Positions 1-7,043 of a stretch of DNA of 64,000 nt are shown in pieces (the first letter of the stretch is position 1; each line of letters opens with the position of its first letter). The notes beneath the pieces were generated by a model. The model was given only the letters and a program-made list of their open reading frames with translations. It did no database searches and was not told the DNA's origin. This stretch comes from Fimousia sp045616445 (GTDB taxonomy: Bacteria; Bacillota; Clostridia; Lachnospirales; Lachnospiraceae), in the NCBI GenBank assembly GCA_045616445.1, contig JAZLGR010000028.1, positions 34,822 to 98,821 on the forward strand. The letters run 5' to 3'. Position numbers and translations under genes: made by a program.

Positions 1-554
1 ATGACAAACCAGTCATCATCATGGAACCTGTTAAGGGTGGCACATTAGTGAATATTCCTGAAATTGCGAAAGAAAGATTAAACCAGCTTGGACAGGACTT
101 AAGTGTGGCTTCCTATGCAGTTCGTTTTGCAGCTTCCCATGAGAATGTTAAGATGGTACTTTCCGGTATGAGCAATATCGAACAGTTAGAAGATAATACA
201 AGCTACATGCAGGATTTCAAACCATTAACAGAAGAAGAACAGGCAGCAATTGCTGATGTAGTAGATATCTTGAACAATGAAACAATGATTCCATGTACAG
301 GATGTTCTTACTGTACAGATGGATGTCCACAGAATATTGCAATCCCTAAGTATTTCTCTTTATATAATAATGAGATGAAGGAAAATCCAGACAATGCAAA
401 AGGATGGACAGCACAGAAAGCGTATTACAAAGCAATCGCAAAAGACTTTGGTAAAGCAAGTGACTGTATTGGTTGTGGCCAGTGTGAAGCAATCTGTCCT
501 CAGCACTTATCCATCATCGAATACTTTGATGTTGTAAAAGAAAGATTTGAATAG
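1..554 (+). CDS. Aldo/keto reductase with [4Fe-4S] tail, 3' fragment
   Basis: The window opens inside this gene. The frame is open from base 3 and the stop is at 552-554, so the ATG at 21 is internal. The roughly 183 visible residues begin late in the barrel (KPVIIMEPVKGGTL, matching the FIDMKPLAGG stretch of the complete homologue at 31551-32558). They end in a ferredoxin-like tail with two cysteine clusters, CTGCSYCTDGCP and CIGCGQCEAICP, the usual pattern for two [4Fe-4S] clusters. The family (COG1453 type) comprises cytoplasmic NAD(P)H-linked oxidoreductases, mostly with unknown substrates. Its catalytic Asp/Tyr/Lys/His residues lie upstream of the window. The next gene starts 4 bases after the stop, so the two are probably co-transcribed. 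Confidence 0.9.
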   Translation, partial: DKPVIIMEPVKGGTLVNIPEIAKERLNQLGQDLSVASYAVRFAASHENVKMVLSGMSNIEQLEDNTSYMQDFKPLTEEEQAAIADVVDILNNETMIPCTGCSYCTDGCPQNIAIPKYFSLYNNEMKENPDNAKGWTAQKAYYKAIAKDFGKASDCIGCGQCEAICPQHLSIIEYFDVVKERFE

Positions 555-558
555 AATA

Positions 559-1119
559 ATGGAAGTAAAAGATAAAGCGGTGCTCATTGTTGAAGCACTG
601 AAGAAAGAAACTGGTATCAATCCAGTGGAAATCTTTAAAAAGATCGCAAAGGAAGACTTTGTAGCCATTCATGGTCCGGAGCATCATATCTTAGATGGTG
701 GATCTATCTTAGTGGCTTATAAGAACGCAGGCGGTGATATAGATCTTGATCAGGCACTGGAAACATTGATGGAACGAGGTCTTAAGATGCCAGGCGCCAT
801 GTGTGGCCAGTGGGGTGTCTGCGGTGCCATTACATCCGTTGGTGCTGCACTTGCCATCATTGATCAGACTGGCCCACTCTCCACTGACGGAACCTGGGGA
901 GAGCATATGACCTTTACTGCCAGTGCAGTAACACAGATGGCTCAGATCAATGGTCCTAGATGCTGTAAACGTGACGGCATGATTGCCTTTGAGAATGGAA
1001 TCAAGTATATCAATGAACACTACGATGTGACATTACCATACAGTGCCCAGGAATGTGAATTTACTGCAGAAAATATGCAGTGTATCAGGGAGCGTTGTCC
1101 ATATTATAAGAAGGCGTAA
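559..1119 (+). CDS. DUF5714-type conserved protein
   Basis: A protein of 186 residues. I choose the ATG at 559 over the in-frame TTG at 547 because the TTG overlaps the previous gene. I recognise the overall pattern as the DUF5714 group of anaerobic Firmicutes, from memory. Visible features are an N-terminal HGPEHHILDGG segment, a glycine-rich centre with PGAMCGQWGVCGAI, a CCKRD motif, and a C-terminal CxxxCPYY pair. The several conserved cysteines suggest metal or cluster binding or redox chemistry, but no activity is known to me. It directly follows an Fe-S aldo/keto reductase with a 4-base gap, which supports a shared redox role as inference. A strong hairpin terminator follows at 1158. 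Confidence 0.75.
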   Translation: MEVKDKAVLIVEALKKETGINPVEIFKKIAKEDFVAIHGPEHHILDGGSILVAYKNAGGDIDLDQALETLMERGLKMPGAMCGQWGVCGAITSVGAALAIIDQTGPLSTDGTWGEHMTFTASAVTQMAQINGPRCCKRDGMIAFENGIKYINEHYDVTLPYSAQECEFTAENMQCIRERCPYYKKA

Positions 1120-1157
1120 CCCTTGCGAAATTAGAATTAAAATTTCATAAGTGAATG

Positions 1158-1199
1158 AAGGATCAGAAACGAAAAATATAAAGTTTCTGATCCTTTTTT
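1158..1199 (+). terminator. Rho-independent terminator after the DUF5714 gene
   Basis: A 13-bp perfect stem pairs AAGGATCAGAAAC (1158-1170) with GTTTCTGATCCTT (1183-1195). The loop is 12 bases and a T-run follows at 1194-1199. Confidence 0.9.
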
Positions 1200-1232
1200 G
1201 AATATACAGGAAACTTCGTTTTCTGTATATTC
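1200..1232. repeat. 15-bp palindromic hairpin next to the terminator
   Basis: The segment 1200-1214 pairs with 1218-1232 around a three-base loop, with one G-T pair. It lies directly after the terminator of the preceding operon. It has no long T-run of its own, so it may be a structural or dispersed palindromic repeat rather than a second terminator. Confidence 0.6.
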
Positions 1233-1300
1233 AAAAACCCTCCGGGTGGATGCGCACCTCGCGGAGTGGTAGTTAATGCTTCGCATTCCGCTCGGGCGCG

Positions 1301-1323
1301 AAGTGTGCGTAGCACACTTTTTT
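1301..1323 (+). terminator. Hairpin with T-tract closing the GC-rich repeat block
   Basis: AAGTGTGC (1301-1308) pairs perfectly with GCACACTT (1312-1319) around a GTA loop, and the T-run extends to 1323. It ends a GC-rich block (1233-1325) that also contains CTCCG/CGGAG and AATGCTTCGCATT inverted repeats. It has terminator form, but no gene lies immediately upstream, so it may belong to a dispersed repeat. Confidence 0.5.
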
Positions 1324-1432
1324 AATGGCTGATATACAGACGGGTGCATTTGCCCAAAAATTCGCGAAATTTACATGCCCTATTAAGGAACAAAAAAACA
1401 AAGATGTAATCATAGTTTCAGGGGTGGAAAAC

Positions 1433-1475
1433 TTCACGAATCGTGAATATAGAGCGTTTAAAACTTCTGTATAAT
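1433..1475 (+). promoter_or_regulatory. Probable XRE operator (TTCACGA-N-TCGTGAA) and -10 box
   Basis: Bases 1433-1447 form a perfect 7-1-7 inverted repeat, TTCACGA A TCGTGAA. It ends 22 bases before a consensus TATAAT at 1470-1475, so it would overlap the -35 region. No good -35 hexamer is visible. The arrangement fits autorepression by the XRE protein encoded just downstream; this is inference. Confidence 0.5.
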
Positions 1476-1506
1476 GATTACATGCCCTAAGCAAGGAGGC
1501 ATGAAC

Positions 1507-1710
1507 ATGGGTAAATCGAACGTCATTGGAGAAAACATCAGACGCGTCAGAGTTAGGAATGGAGAGACTCAGGAACAGTTGGGTAAAGTAATTGGATATG
1601 GGGCCACCACCATCGCAAATTATGAGAGTGGTTATCGCCAGCCGGATATTCAGACTCTGGTCAAGATAGCGAATCATTATGGCGTAAGTATCAATGAATT
1701 GATTGAGTAA
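1507..1710 (+). CDS. Small XRE-family transcriptional regulator
   Basis: A protein of 67 residues consisting of a single helix-turn-helix domain. Key positions are IGENIRRVRVRNGETQEQLG (first helices), the recognition region GYGATTIANYESGYRQP, and the closing LVKIANHYGVSINELIE. There is no other domain, as in small Cro/CI-like regulators. The start at 1507 is set by AAGGAGG at 1493-1499, 7 bases upstream; the ATG at 1501 would leave only one base. A palindrome at the probable -35 region suggests autoregulation. A terminator follows at 1731, so the gene is monocistronic. Its targets are unknown; the nitroreductase downstream has its own palindrome and promoter. Confidence 0.88.
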   Translation: MGKSNVIGENIRRVRVRNGETQEQLGKVIGYGATTIANYESGYRQPDIQTLVKIANHYGVSINELIE

Positions 1711-1730
1711 CAGATATTGTGACAGGTAAG

Positions 1731-1766
1731 AGCACTGTGTGGAATAAATCCACACAGTGCTTTTTT
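1731..1766 (+). terminator. Terminator of the XRE gene
   Basis: AGCACTGTGTGG (1731-1742) pairs with CCACACAGTGCT (1750-1761) around a 7-base loop, followed by six T. Confidence 0.92.
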
Positions 1767-1795
1767 AAGGTATGGAATGCGGAGCACACTATTTT

Positions 1796-1817
1796 CATTC
1801 ATACATATGTATGAATG
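1796..1817. promoter_or_regulatory. Perfect 22-bp palindrome upstream of the nitroreductase gene
   Basis: The half-site CATTCATACAT (1796-1806) is followed immediately by its exact reverse complement (1807-1817). Perfect, gapless symmetry of this length in the promoter region is typical of an operator for a dimeric regulator (MarR, TetR and similar). The regulator is not identified. Confidence 0.6.
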
Positions 1818-1863
1818 CACCGTTGAAGCTATTATTATTCTGTAAATAATAAGAAATATATAG

Positions 1864-1869
1864 TATAAT
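1864..1869 (+). promoter_or_regulatory. -10 box of the nitroreductase promoter
   Basis: TATAAT lies 35 bases before the ATG. The best -35 at 17-base spacing (TGTAAA, 1841-1846) is weak, which is compatible with a regulated promoter. Confidence 0.5.
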
Positions 1870-1903
1870 TAGGAAGGAAATAAAGAAATTGGAGGATTTG
1901 AAC

Positions 1904-2437
1904 ATGGAATTTAAACAATTAATCAAGGATAGAAGAAGCGTACGCAAATATGAAGAAGGAAGAACCATCAGCAAAGAACTGATGGAAGAAATCATCACTG
2001 AGACATTATTGGCACCAACATGGAAAAACTCTGAAACTGGACGTTACTATGTTGCCATTACACCTGAAAAGATTGCTCAGGTTCGTGACTGTCTCCCTGA
2101 TTTTAACCAGAAATCAACAGCAGATGCTGCAGGCTATATTGTGACAGCATACGTGAAGGATACAGCAGGATTTACCAAAAAAGAAGCAGATAATGAACTT
2201 GGTAACAAATGGGGTACCTATGATCTTGGACTTCAGAATTCCTATCTCTTATTAAGTGCTAGAAATCACGGTCTTGATACACTGATCATGGGGCTTCGTG
2301 ACAGCAAGAAGCTGGCTGAAGTATTCGATGTTCCTGAGGATGAAGAAATTGTATCTGTCATTGCCATTGGTTACAGAGATGGCGAACCAGCTGTAAGACC
2401 TAGAAAAACAGCAGCTGACGTTGCCAAGATCTGCTAA
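1904..2437 (+). CDS. Nitroreductase-family FMN-dependent oxidoreductase
   Basis: A protein of 177 residues, the usual length of small nitroreductases. The FMN-binding start RRSVRKYEEGRTISKEL is clear. The body has LAPTWKNSE, GLDTLIMGLRDSKKL and the closing IAIGYRDGEP. The family are homodimeric cytoplasmic flavoproteins using NAD(P)H to reduce nitro compounds, quinones or flavins. The physiological substrate cannot be read from sequence. The start at 1904 follows GGAGG at 1891-1895. A 22-bp perfect palindrome about 90 bases upstream suggests a dedicated repressor or sensor, perhaps responsive to electrophiles; this is inference. The LytTR regulator begins 44 bases downstream and may or may not be co-transcribed. 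Confidence 0.9.
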   Translation: MEFKQLIKDRRSVRKYEEGRTISKELMEEIITETLLAPTWKNSETGRYYVAITPEKIAQVRDCLPDFNQKSTADAAGYIVTAYVKDTAGFTKKEADNELGNKWGTYDLGLQNSYLLLSARNHGLDTLIMGLRDSKKLAEVFDVPEDEEIVSVIAIGYRDGEPAVRPRKTAADVAKIC

Positions 2438-2481
2438 TTATATCAACGCACTTGTATAACATTATTAATTAGGGAGTAACA

Positions 2482-3192
2482 ATGATTTATGGTATTTTAG
2501 ATAATCAGGAAGTTTGGTTGAGAAAATCAGCCAAAATGCTTCATGATTTTTTGGATCAACATGATATAGAAGGAGATATTCTCACATTTGACAAGGCAGA
2601 CAAGCTCCTTAAGGAGATACACAGCTTAGATGTAGTGTTCATGGACATTGAATTAAAAGAACAGATTGATGGAATTGAAGTATCGAAGCAGATCAATGCA
2701 CTTCATCCGGATTGTCAGATTGTGTATGTTAGCGCCTATCTATCCTATGCCATGGATGTGTATGATACAGATCACAGCTATTTCGTGGTAAAGGATCAGT
2801 TTGAAGATCGTCTGAAGGATATCATTCGCATTACCAAAGAACATGCGGATAAAAGTCTTCAGAAGCTCAGCTTGCACATGATTGGAGAGGGTGATATCTA
2901 TCAGTCGGTCAGAGAAATCCGATATTTTGAGAGAAACAGACGGGAAACCATCGTTCATACCACACAGGAGTCTTATCGAATTTGGGATAAATTAGATTCT
3001 CTGTTGGAACAATTGCCGGAGGGAGACTTTATTCGTTGTCATACCAGTTATATGGTCAACTTAAATTATGTCAGGGAATATAGTAATGAACGATTTACAC
3101 TTGATGATGGAATCGTTGTTTTGATCAGCAGAAAGTATCGAAAAGAAGTGGCTGATTACTACAGAAAGTGGTTAAAACAGCAATTATATTAA
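2482..3192 (+). CDS. LytTR-family response regulator
   Basis: A protein of 236 residues. The N-terminal receiver domain (about 1-125) carries the phospho-acceptor Asp55 in VVFMDIELKEQIDG. The usual N-terminal acidic pair is only partly kept (LDNQEVW). A lysine follows in YFVVKDQF. The C-terminal LytTR DNA-binding domain (about 130-236) shows the signatures RCHTSYMVNL and ISRKYRKEV. Proteins of this type (AgrA, VirR, ComE-like) bind paired direct repeats in promoters. It heads a four-gene cluster with two membrane proteins bearing decayed GHKL modules and one intact GHKL kinase (19, 5 and 4-base gaps). It is the obvious output regulator of that cluster. RBS GGGAG lies before the ATG. Confidence 0.92.
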   Translation: MIYGILDNQEVWLRKSAKMLHDFLDQHDIEGDILTFDKADKLLKEIHSLDVVFMDIELKEQIDGIEVSKQINALHPDCQIVYVSAYLSYAMDVYDTDHSYFVVKDQFEDRLKDIIRITKEHADKSLQKLSLHMIGEGDIYQSVREIRYFERNRRETIVHTTQESYRIWDKLDSLLEQLPEGDFIRCHTSYMVNLNYVREYSNERFTLDDGIVVLISRKYRKEVADYYRKWLKQQLY

Positions 3193-3211
3193 AGGGGTAG
3201 GAATTTGTAAC

Positions 3212-4486
3212 GTGGAAAAACTCATTTTAATTGGGCTTCATTGGATTTTAGTATATGGTGTCAATTATTATGGACTGATCATGATTACAGATCAGATGAT
3301 GTATCGCAGACGATCTCTAAAACCGTTGATTATTGTGTGTTATATGCGTCTGATTCTGACTTGTATTGGTGCAACCTATATTTACTATTATTATGGAACT
3401 GAGGCAATCAATCATTCCAAGGGGATGACAATCTACGGTTCCGTCTGTACATTAATACATACAATTGTTATGTTCTGGACCTATGAGAATGCTGGTGCAT
3501 CTTTGCTTGGTGCAGTGGCGGAGATGGTTGATTATATAATCCTTAATATCTCCTATATTCCAGTGGCAATCATAAGGGGGAACAATCTGGCTAATATTAT
3601 GACCATGGAACCATTGGTACCCACTGATTTTGTGTTCATGATCATCTTTTTCCCATTATTGTGGGCGGTAATTAAGTATGGGCAGCATATCTTTGCTAAT
3701 GTTAGAAAACTACAATTTAACAATAAGATATTCTGGATTTCGCTGTCCTATCTGTTATTCATATATACAAAGTATTGGGATATAAGTGAGATGTTCAACT
3801 TCCTTGGCAGGAAAGAATCTCTGATGGCTTTAATCAGCTTTATGCCCGTTGTGGTCATCATTTGGATTTTATATGAATCTGATATGACGTTAGAATACGA
3901 TTTCTTATTAAAGCAGAAGAAGATACAACATATCTATTATGGCGCACTCCGCAGCCAGATTTATAGTATTCAGAAGGATATGGAAGAGAGCCAGAGACAC
4001 ATCATGGGATTGTTAGAAGCTGAGGAAGAGCAGGGAGGAGACATTTACTTAGAAGAGTATATCAAAAGAATGAAGGCCCGCAGCCAGGTCATTTCTGCTG
4101 GCATCTACTGCCAGAATCAGATGGTAGATTCGGTGTTATTCTCTTATTCAGAACAGTTTGAAAAGCAGGATGTTGGTTTTACCGTAAAGGTGGCCAATGT
4201 ATCCATGCGGGGGTTATCTGAGGATCAAATGTTTGAACTGCTCATCACCTTGTTAGACTTAGGATTGAATAATAAAAAAGGAGAGGATCTTACCTTCTCC
4301 ATGAATCAGGTAAAGGGCAGACAGGTGATTGAACTTGGTGGACTGACCTCGAAACCGGATGCCCTTGCAATTAGAAGGGTTAAGGAAATCAGTACAAAGA
4401 ATCATGGGTTATATGATCTGGTAAAAGAAAGAGGCGATTATCGATTCATCGTCTATATGGATTATCATAGAAAGAAAGCGAAGTAG
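3212..4486 (+). CDS. Multi-pass membrane sensor with degenerate GHKL kinase module (paralogue A)
   Basis: A protein of 424 residues starting at a GTG. The first about 225 residues contain about six or seven hydrophobic segments, as in AgrC-type sensors. A linker LLKQKKIQHIYYGALRSQ leads to a region resembling a GHKL kinase but decayed. A histidine is kept in ESQRHIMGLLEAE (His263), yet the usual RHDxxNH context is gone. The N-box reads LLDLGLNN instead of LLDNAIEA, and no glycine-rich G-boxes are recognisable. It therefore probably cannot bind ATP normally and may be a sensor or phospho-acceptor without kinase activity. The C-terminal half is nearly identical in DNA to the next gene. Confidence 0.8.
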   Translation: MEKLILIGLHWILVYGVNYYGLIMITDQMMYRRRSLKPLIIVCYMRLILTCIGATYIYYYYGTEAINHSKGMTIYGSVCTLIHTIVMFWTYENAGASLLGAVAEMVDYIILNISYIPVAIIRGNNLANIMTMEPLVPTDFVFMIIFFPLLWAVIKYGQHIFANVRKLQFNNKIFWISLSYLLFIYTKYWDISEMFNFLGRKESLMALISFMPVVVIIWILYESDMTLEYDFLLKQKKIQHIYYGALRSQIYSIQKDMEESQRHIMGLLEAEEEQGGDIYLEEYIKRMKARSQVISAGIYCQNQMVDSVLFSYSEQFEKQDVGFTVKVANVSMRGLSEDQMFELLITLLDLGLNNKKGEDLTFSMNQVKGRQVIELGGLTSKPDALAIRRVKEISTKNHGLYDLVKERGDYRFIVYMDYHRKKAK

Positions 4487-4491
4487 TTTCA

Positions 4492-5757
4492 ATGAATCAG
4501 GCAATTTTGACCGGCATACACTGGTTTTATATTTCTGTAATTAATTATATTGGTTTGGTATTGATCATCGATCAGATGATGAACCGCAGAAGATCTCTGA
4601 TTCCGATGTGGGCCATCTGTATCATTAGAGTATGCATTACAACTGGTTTGGTAACATATGTGTATCACTACTATGGAATCGACGCGGTCAATCAAGCGAA
4701 AATCAATGTGATTAGTTCCTCCGTTCTGACATGGATACAGACATTTATTATGTTCTGGGTATATGAGAATGTAGGGGCATCCTTCATTGCTGCTTTGGCA
4801 GAGATGACTTCATTTGGATTATTGACAGTCTGTAATTTACCTGGAGCTCTATTAAGCGGCACTGGAATAACTGGTATGGACCAGTTATGGCTGAAACCGT
4901 TTTATATCTTTGATCTGCTATTGCCATTTATATATTTCCCTGTGGTTTATTTAATCGTGAATAAGGGACAGTTATTCTTTTCCAGGTGTCGAAAGCTTCG
5001 TTTTCAGAATAAGCCATTTTGGATTGCAATGACCATATTATTATTCTTTTATGTGAAATTATGGGATATCAGTCAGTATTTCAATTATGCTACTCGAAGA
5101 GAGTTCGTAATCGCAATTTTTGTGATTCTTCCGACCATGGCTGTTTTATGGATGGTCTATGAATCGGGGGTGGATCTGGAACACGATTTCCTGCTTAAGC
5201 AGAAGAAGATGCAGCATATCTACTACGGTGCACTCAGAAGTCAGATTTATAGTATCCAGAAGGATATGGAACAGAGCCAGAGACACATCATGGGATTGTT
5301 AGAAGCTGAGGAAGCACATGGTGGAGACATTTACTTAGAAGAGTATATCAAAAGAATGAAGGCCCGCAGCCAGGTCCTTTCTGCTGGCATCTACTGCCAG
5401 AATCAGATGGTAGATTCGGTGTTATTCTCTTATTCAGAACAGTTTGAAAAGCAGGACGTTAGCTTTACAGTAAAGGTGGCCAATGTATCCATGCAGGGGT
5501 TATCTGAAGACAAATTATTTGAACTGCTCATCACTTTGTTAGACTTAGGATTGAATAATAAAAAGGGAGAGGCTCTTACCATCTCAGTGAATCGGGTAAA
5601 GGGCAGACAGGTGATTGAACTTGAAGGAATTACTACAAAACCGGAAGCTTTGGCACTTAGGCGAATCAAGGAAATCAGTACAGAGTTACATGGATTTTAT
5701 GATATAGAAAAAGACGGACATAAAGTTCGCATGACTGTCTTTTTGGGAAGGAAATAA
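4492..5757 (+). CDS. Multi-pass membrane sensor with degenerate GHKL kinase module (paralogue B)
   Basis: A protein of 421 residues, a tandem paralogue of the preceding gene with a 5-base gap. The start MNQAILTGIHW aligns with MEKLILIGLHW of paralogue A. The membrane half has the same topology and shared motifs (DQMMNRRRSL, MFWVYENVGAS), but many residues differ, as expected for a diverged ligand-sensing domain. The C-terminal half keeps SQRHIMGLLEAEE (His265) and LLDLGLNN, and is almost unchanged from paralogue A even at silent positions. As there, ATP-binding boxes are missing. I infer that the two sense different signals but contact the same partner, probably the intact kinase encoded 4 bases downstream. 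Confidence 0.8.
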   Translation: MNQAILTGIHWFYISVINYIGLVLIIDQMMNRRRSLIPMWAICIIRVCITTGLVTYVYHYYGIDAVNQAKINVISSSVLTWIQTFIMFWVYENVGASFIAALAEMTSFGLLTVCNLPGALLSGTGITGMDQLWLKPFYIFDLLLPFIYFPVVYLIVNKGQLFFSRCRKLRFQNKPFWIAMTILLFFYVKLWDISQYFNYATRREFVIAIFVILPTMAVLWMVYESGVDLEHDFLLKQKKMQHIYYGALRSQIYSIQKDMEQSQRHIMGLLEAEEAHGGDIYLEEYIKRMKARSQVLSAGIYCQNQMVDSVLFSYSEQFEKQDVSFTVKVANVSMQGLSEDKLFELLITLLDLGLNNKKGEALTISVNRVKGRQVIELEGITTKPEALALRRIKEISTELHGFYDIEKDGHKVRMTVFLGRK

Positions 5758-5761
5758 ACAT

Positions 5762-6487
5762 ATGATAAAATTTGCAATCATTCTAATGGTCTTTTGTGCA
5801 ATCTTTTTGGTATGGCGAATTACAAAAACGAGGGCGATGAGAAGAGAAGTACAGATGTTAAAAGCATATAGGGAATCCATGGAGATGATCTACACTGGTA
5901 TGGAGGAACGACTGGGACTTGTCAGAAAGTACAGACATGACCTGAAAAACCATATCATACTTTTGGAAGAACTGGCGGACAAACGGACGGATATACACGG
6001 GTTGGATGACTTTGTGGAACATCAGAGGGATGTATTTGACAAGCTGAAAGAACATCGATTTGTAAAGGATGAAATCCTGGATACCCTGTTATCCATCAAA
6101 TATCAGGAGTGTCAGGATAAAGAGATTCCTTGTGAGATTGTGGTTATGGATGAACTCTATGATGGCATTGATTCCACTGATCTGATCACCCTTTTAATGA
6201 ATCTTTTCGATAATGCCATCGAGGAGAATGAGAAGATTCCTGCGCGGGAAGAACGAGGAATCTGGATTCGCATGCAATATGAAGGGGACGAAATCCACAT
6301 CGAGCTTCACAACAGAATCAGAAAAGGAAGAAAGATTACGTTTCGTACCCAGAAGAAGGAAGGCATCCATGGTTTGGGCATGAAGATCATTGAAGAAGTA
6401 ATCCAAATCTATGATGGAACCCGTACTACTAAAGTAGATGATCAGGAACATGTCTTAAAAGACCTTATTATTTTGAAGGTCGCTTGA
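5762..6487 (+). CDS. Short GHKL-family histidine kinase with intact catalytic motifs
   Basis: A protein of 241 residues. It has one N-terminal membrane helix (about 3-20), then a coiled segment and the H-box KYRHDLKNHI with phospho-acceptor His59. The N-box LLMNLFDNAIEENEK and the G-box GIHGLGMKIIEEV are well kept. It is therefore a competent AgrC/CitA-like kinase core that lacks any sensory membrane domain. It lies last in the cluster of response regulator plus two sensor proteins without kinase motifs. The division of labour suggests that sensing and catalysis are split among separate proteins; this is inference. RBS GGAA lies at about 10 bases before the ATG. The gene ends 100 bases before the next. 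Confidence 0.9.
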   Translation: MIKFAIILMVFCAIFLVWRITKTRAMRREVQMLKAYRESMEMIYTGMEERLGLVRKYRHDLKNHIILLEELADKRTDIHGLDDFVEHQRDVFDKLKEHRFVKDEILDTLLSIKYQECQDKEIPCEIVVMDELYDGIDSTDLITLLMNLFDNAIEENEKIPAREERGIWIRMQYEGDEIHIELHNRIRKGRKITFRTQKKEGIHGLGMKIIEEVIQIYDGTRTTKVDDQEHVLKDLIILKVA

Positions 6488-6499
6488 TGAATATAGAAA

Positions 6500-6569
6500 G
6501 TTCCCTGGATAACCTTGCGTAAGGTAGTGTATATGGTATATGATTACCTTGAAATGATTAACAGGGAAC
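6500..6569 (+). promoter_or_regulatory. Long-range inverted repeat between the kinase gene and the HD gene
   Basis: GTTCCCTG (6500-6507) is the exact complement of CAGGGAAC (6562-6569). Between them is a small hairpin ACCTT-GCGT-AAGGT. There is no T-run, so this is not a standard terminator. It may be a processed or structured leader for the HD gene, whose ATG lies 18 bases downstream. Confidence 0.35.
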
Positions 6570-6587
6570 GAAAGAAAAGAGATATAT

Positions 6588-7028
6588 ATGATTTATACAG
6601 AATTAACCGTGAAAGCAATTAATCTGGCCTATGAAGTACATAAAGGACAGTTTGACCGTGGAGGAGTTCCATACGTTTTTCATCCATATCATCTGGCAGA
6701 ACAGATGGACGATGAGATGTCAACCTGCGTGGCACTGCTTCATGATGTAGTAGAAGATACCGATGTGACTTTAGAGGACCTTAGTAAGGAATTTCCAAAG
6801 GAAGTGGTTGATGCAGTGGAACTACTGACAAGAGATATGAATCTGTCCTACTATGATTATGTCAGAACCATCAAAGGGAATCCGATTGCTGTCAAGGTGA
6901 AATTAGCTGATCTTAATCACAATTTGGATCAGACAAGAATTCCAGAGAAGAATCGCTCTGAAAGAACTGAAATTTTAAAAGAACGCTATCAACACTCCAT
7001 TTTAATTTTACGTGGAGAGGCTTTATAA
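6588..7028 (+). CDS. Small RelA/SpoT-type HD hydrolase
   Basis: A protein of 146 residues covering only the HD phosphohydrolase domain of the RelA/SpoT/Mesh1 group. Motifs seen are HKGQFDRGGVPYVFHP, the metal-binding ALLHDVVEDT, and VKLADLNHNLDQTR. There is no synthetase, TGS or ACT domain. Such stand-alone proteins are usually called small alarmone hydrolases and may cleave (p)ppGpp or related nucleotides, but the true substrate is uncertain. It starts a same-strand run reaching idi at 15.6 kb; the next gene begins 15 bases later. A second, longer protein of the same type is encoded at 52656-53204. Confidence 0.85.
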   Translation: MIYTELTVKAINLAYEVHKGQFDRGGVPYVFHPYHLAEQMDDEMSTCVALLHDVVEDTDVTLEDLSKEFPKEVVDAVELLTRDMNLSYYDYVRTIKGNPIAVKVKLADLNHNLDQTRIPEKNRSERTEILKERYQHSILILRGEAL

Positions 7029-7043
7029 AGGATTAATCGTAAT

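Larger units (their letters stand above)
1120..1506. other. 387-base gap with a terminator, hairpin array and operator-like repeat
   Basis: There is no convincing gene here on either strand. The left part (1158-1325) holds at least three consecutive hairpins. The middle is AT-rich, with the partial direct repeat TTACATGCCCTA at about 1370 and 1479. The right part holds the promoter region of the XRE gene. The hairpins and operator are listed separately. Confidence 0.7.

Noticed and set aside
1273..1755. Open minus-strand frame of 160 codons across the XRE gene
   Set aside because: It covers the hairpin block and the antisense of a clear HTH gene, with no ribosome site and no recognisable domain.
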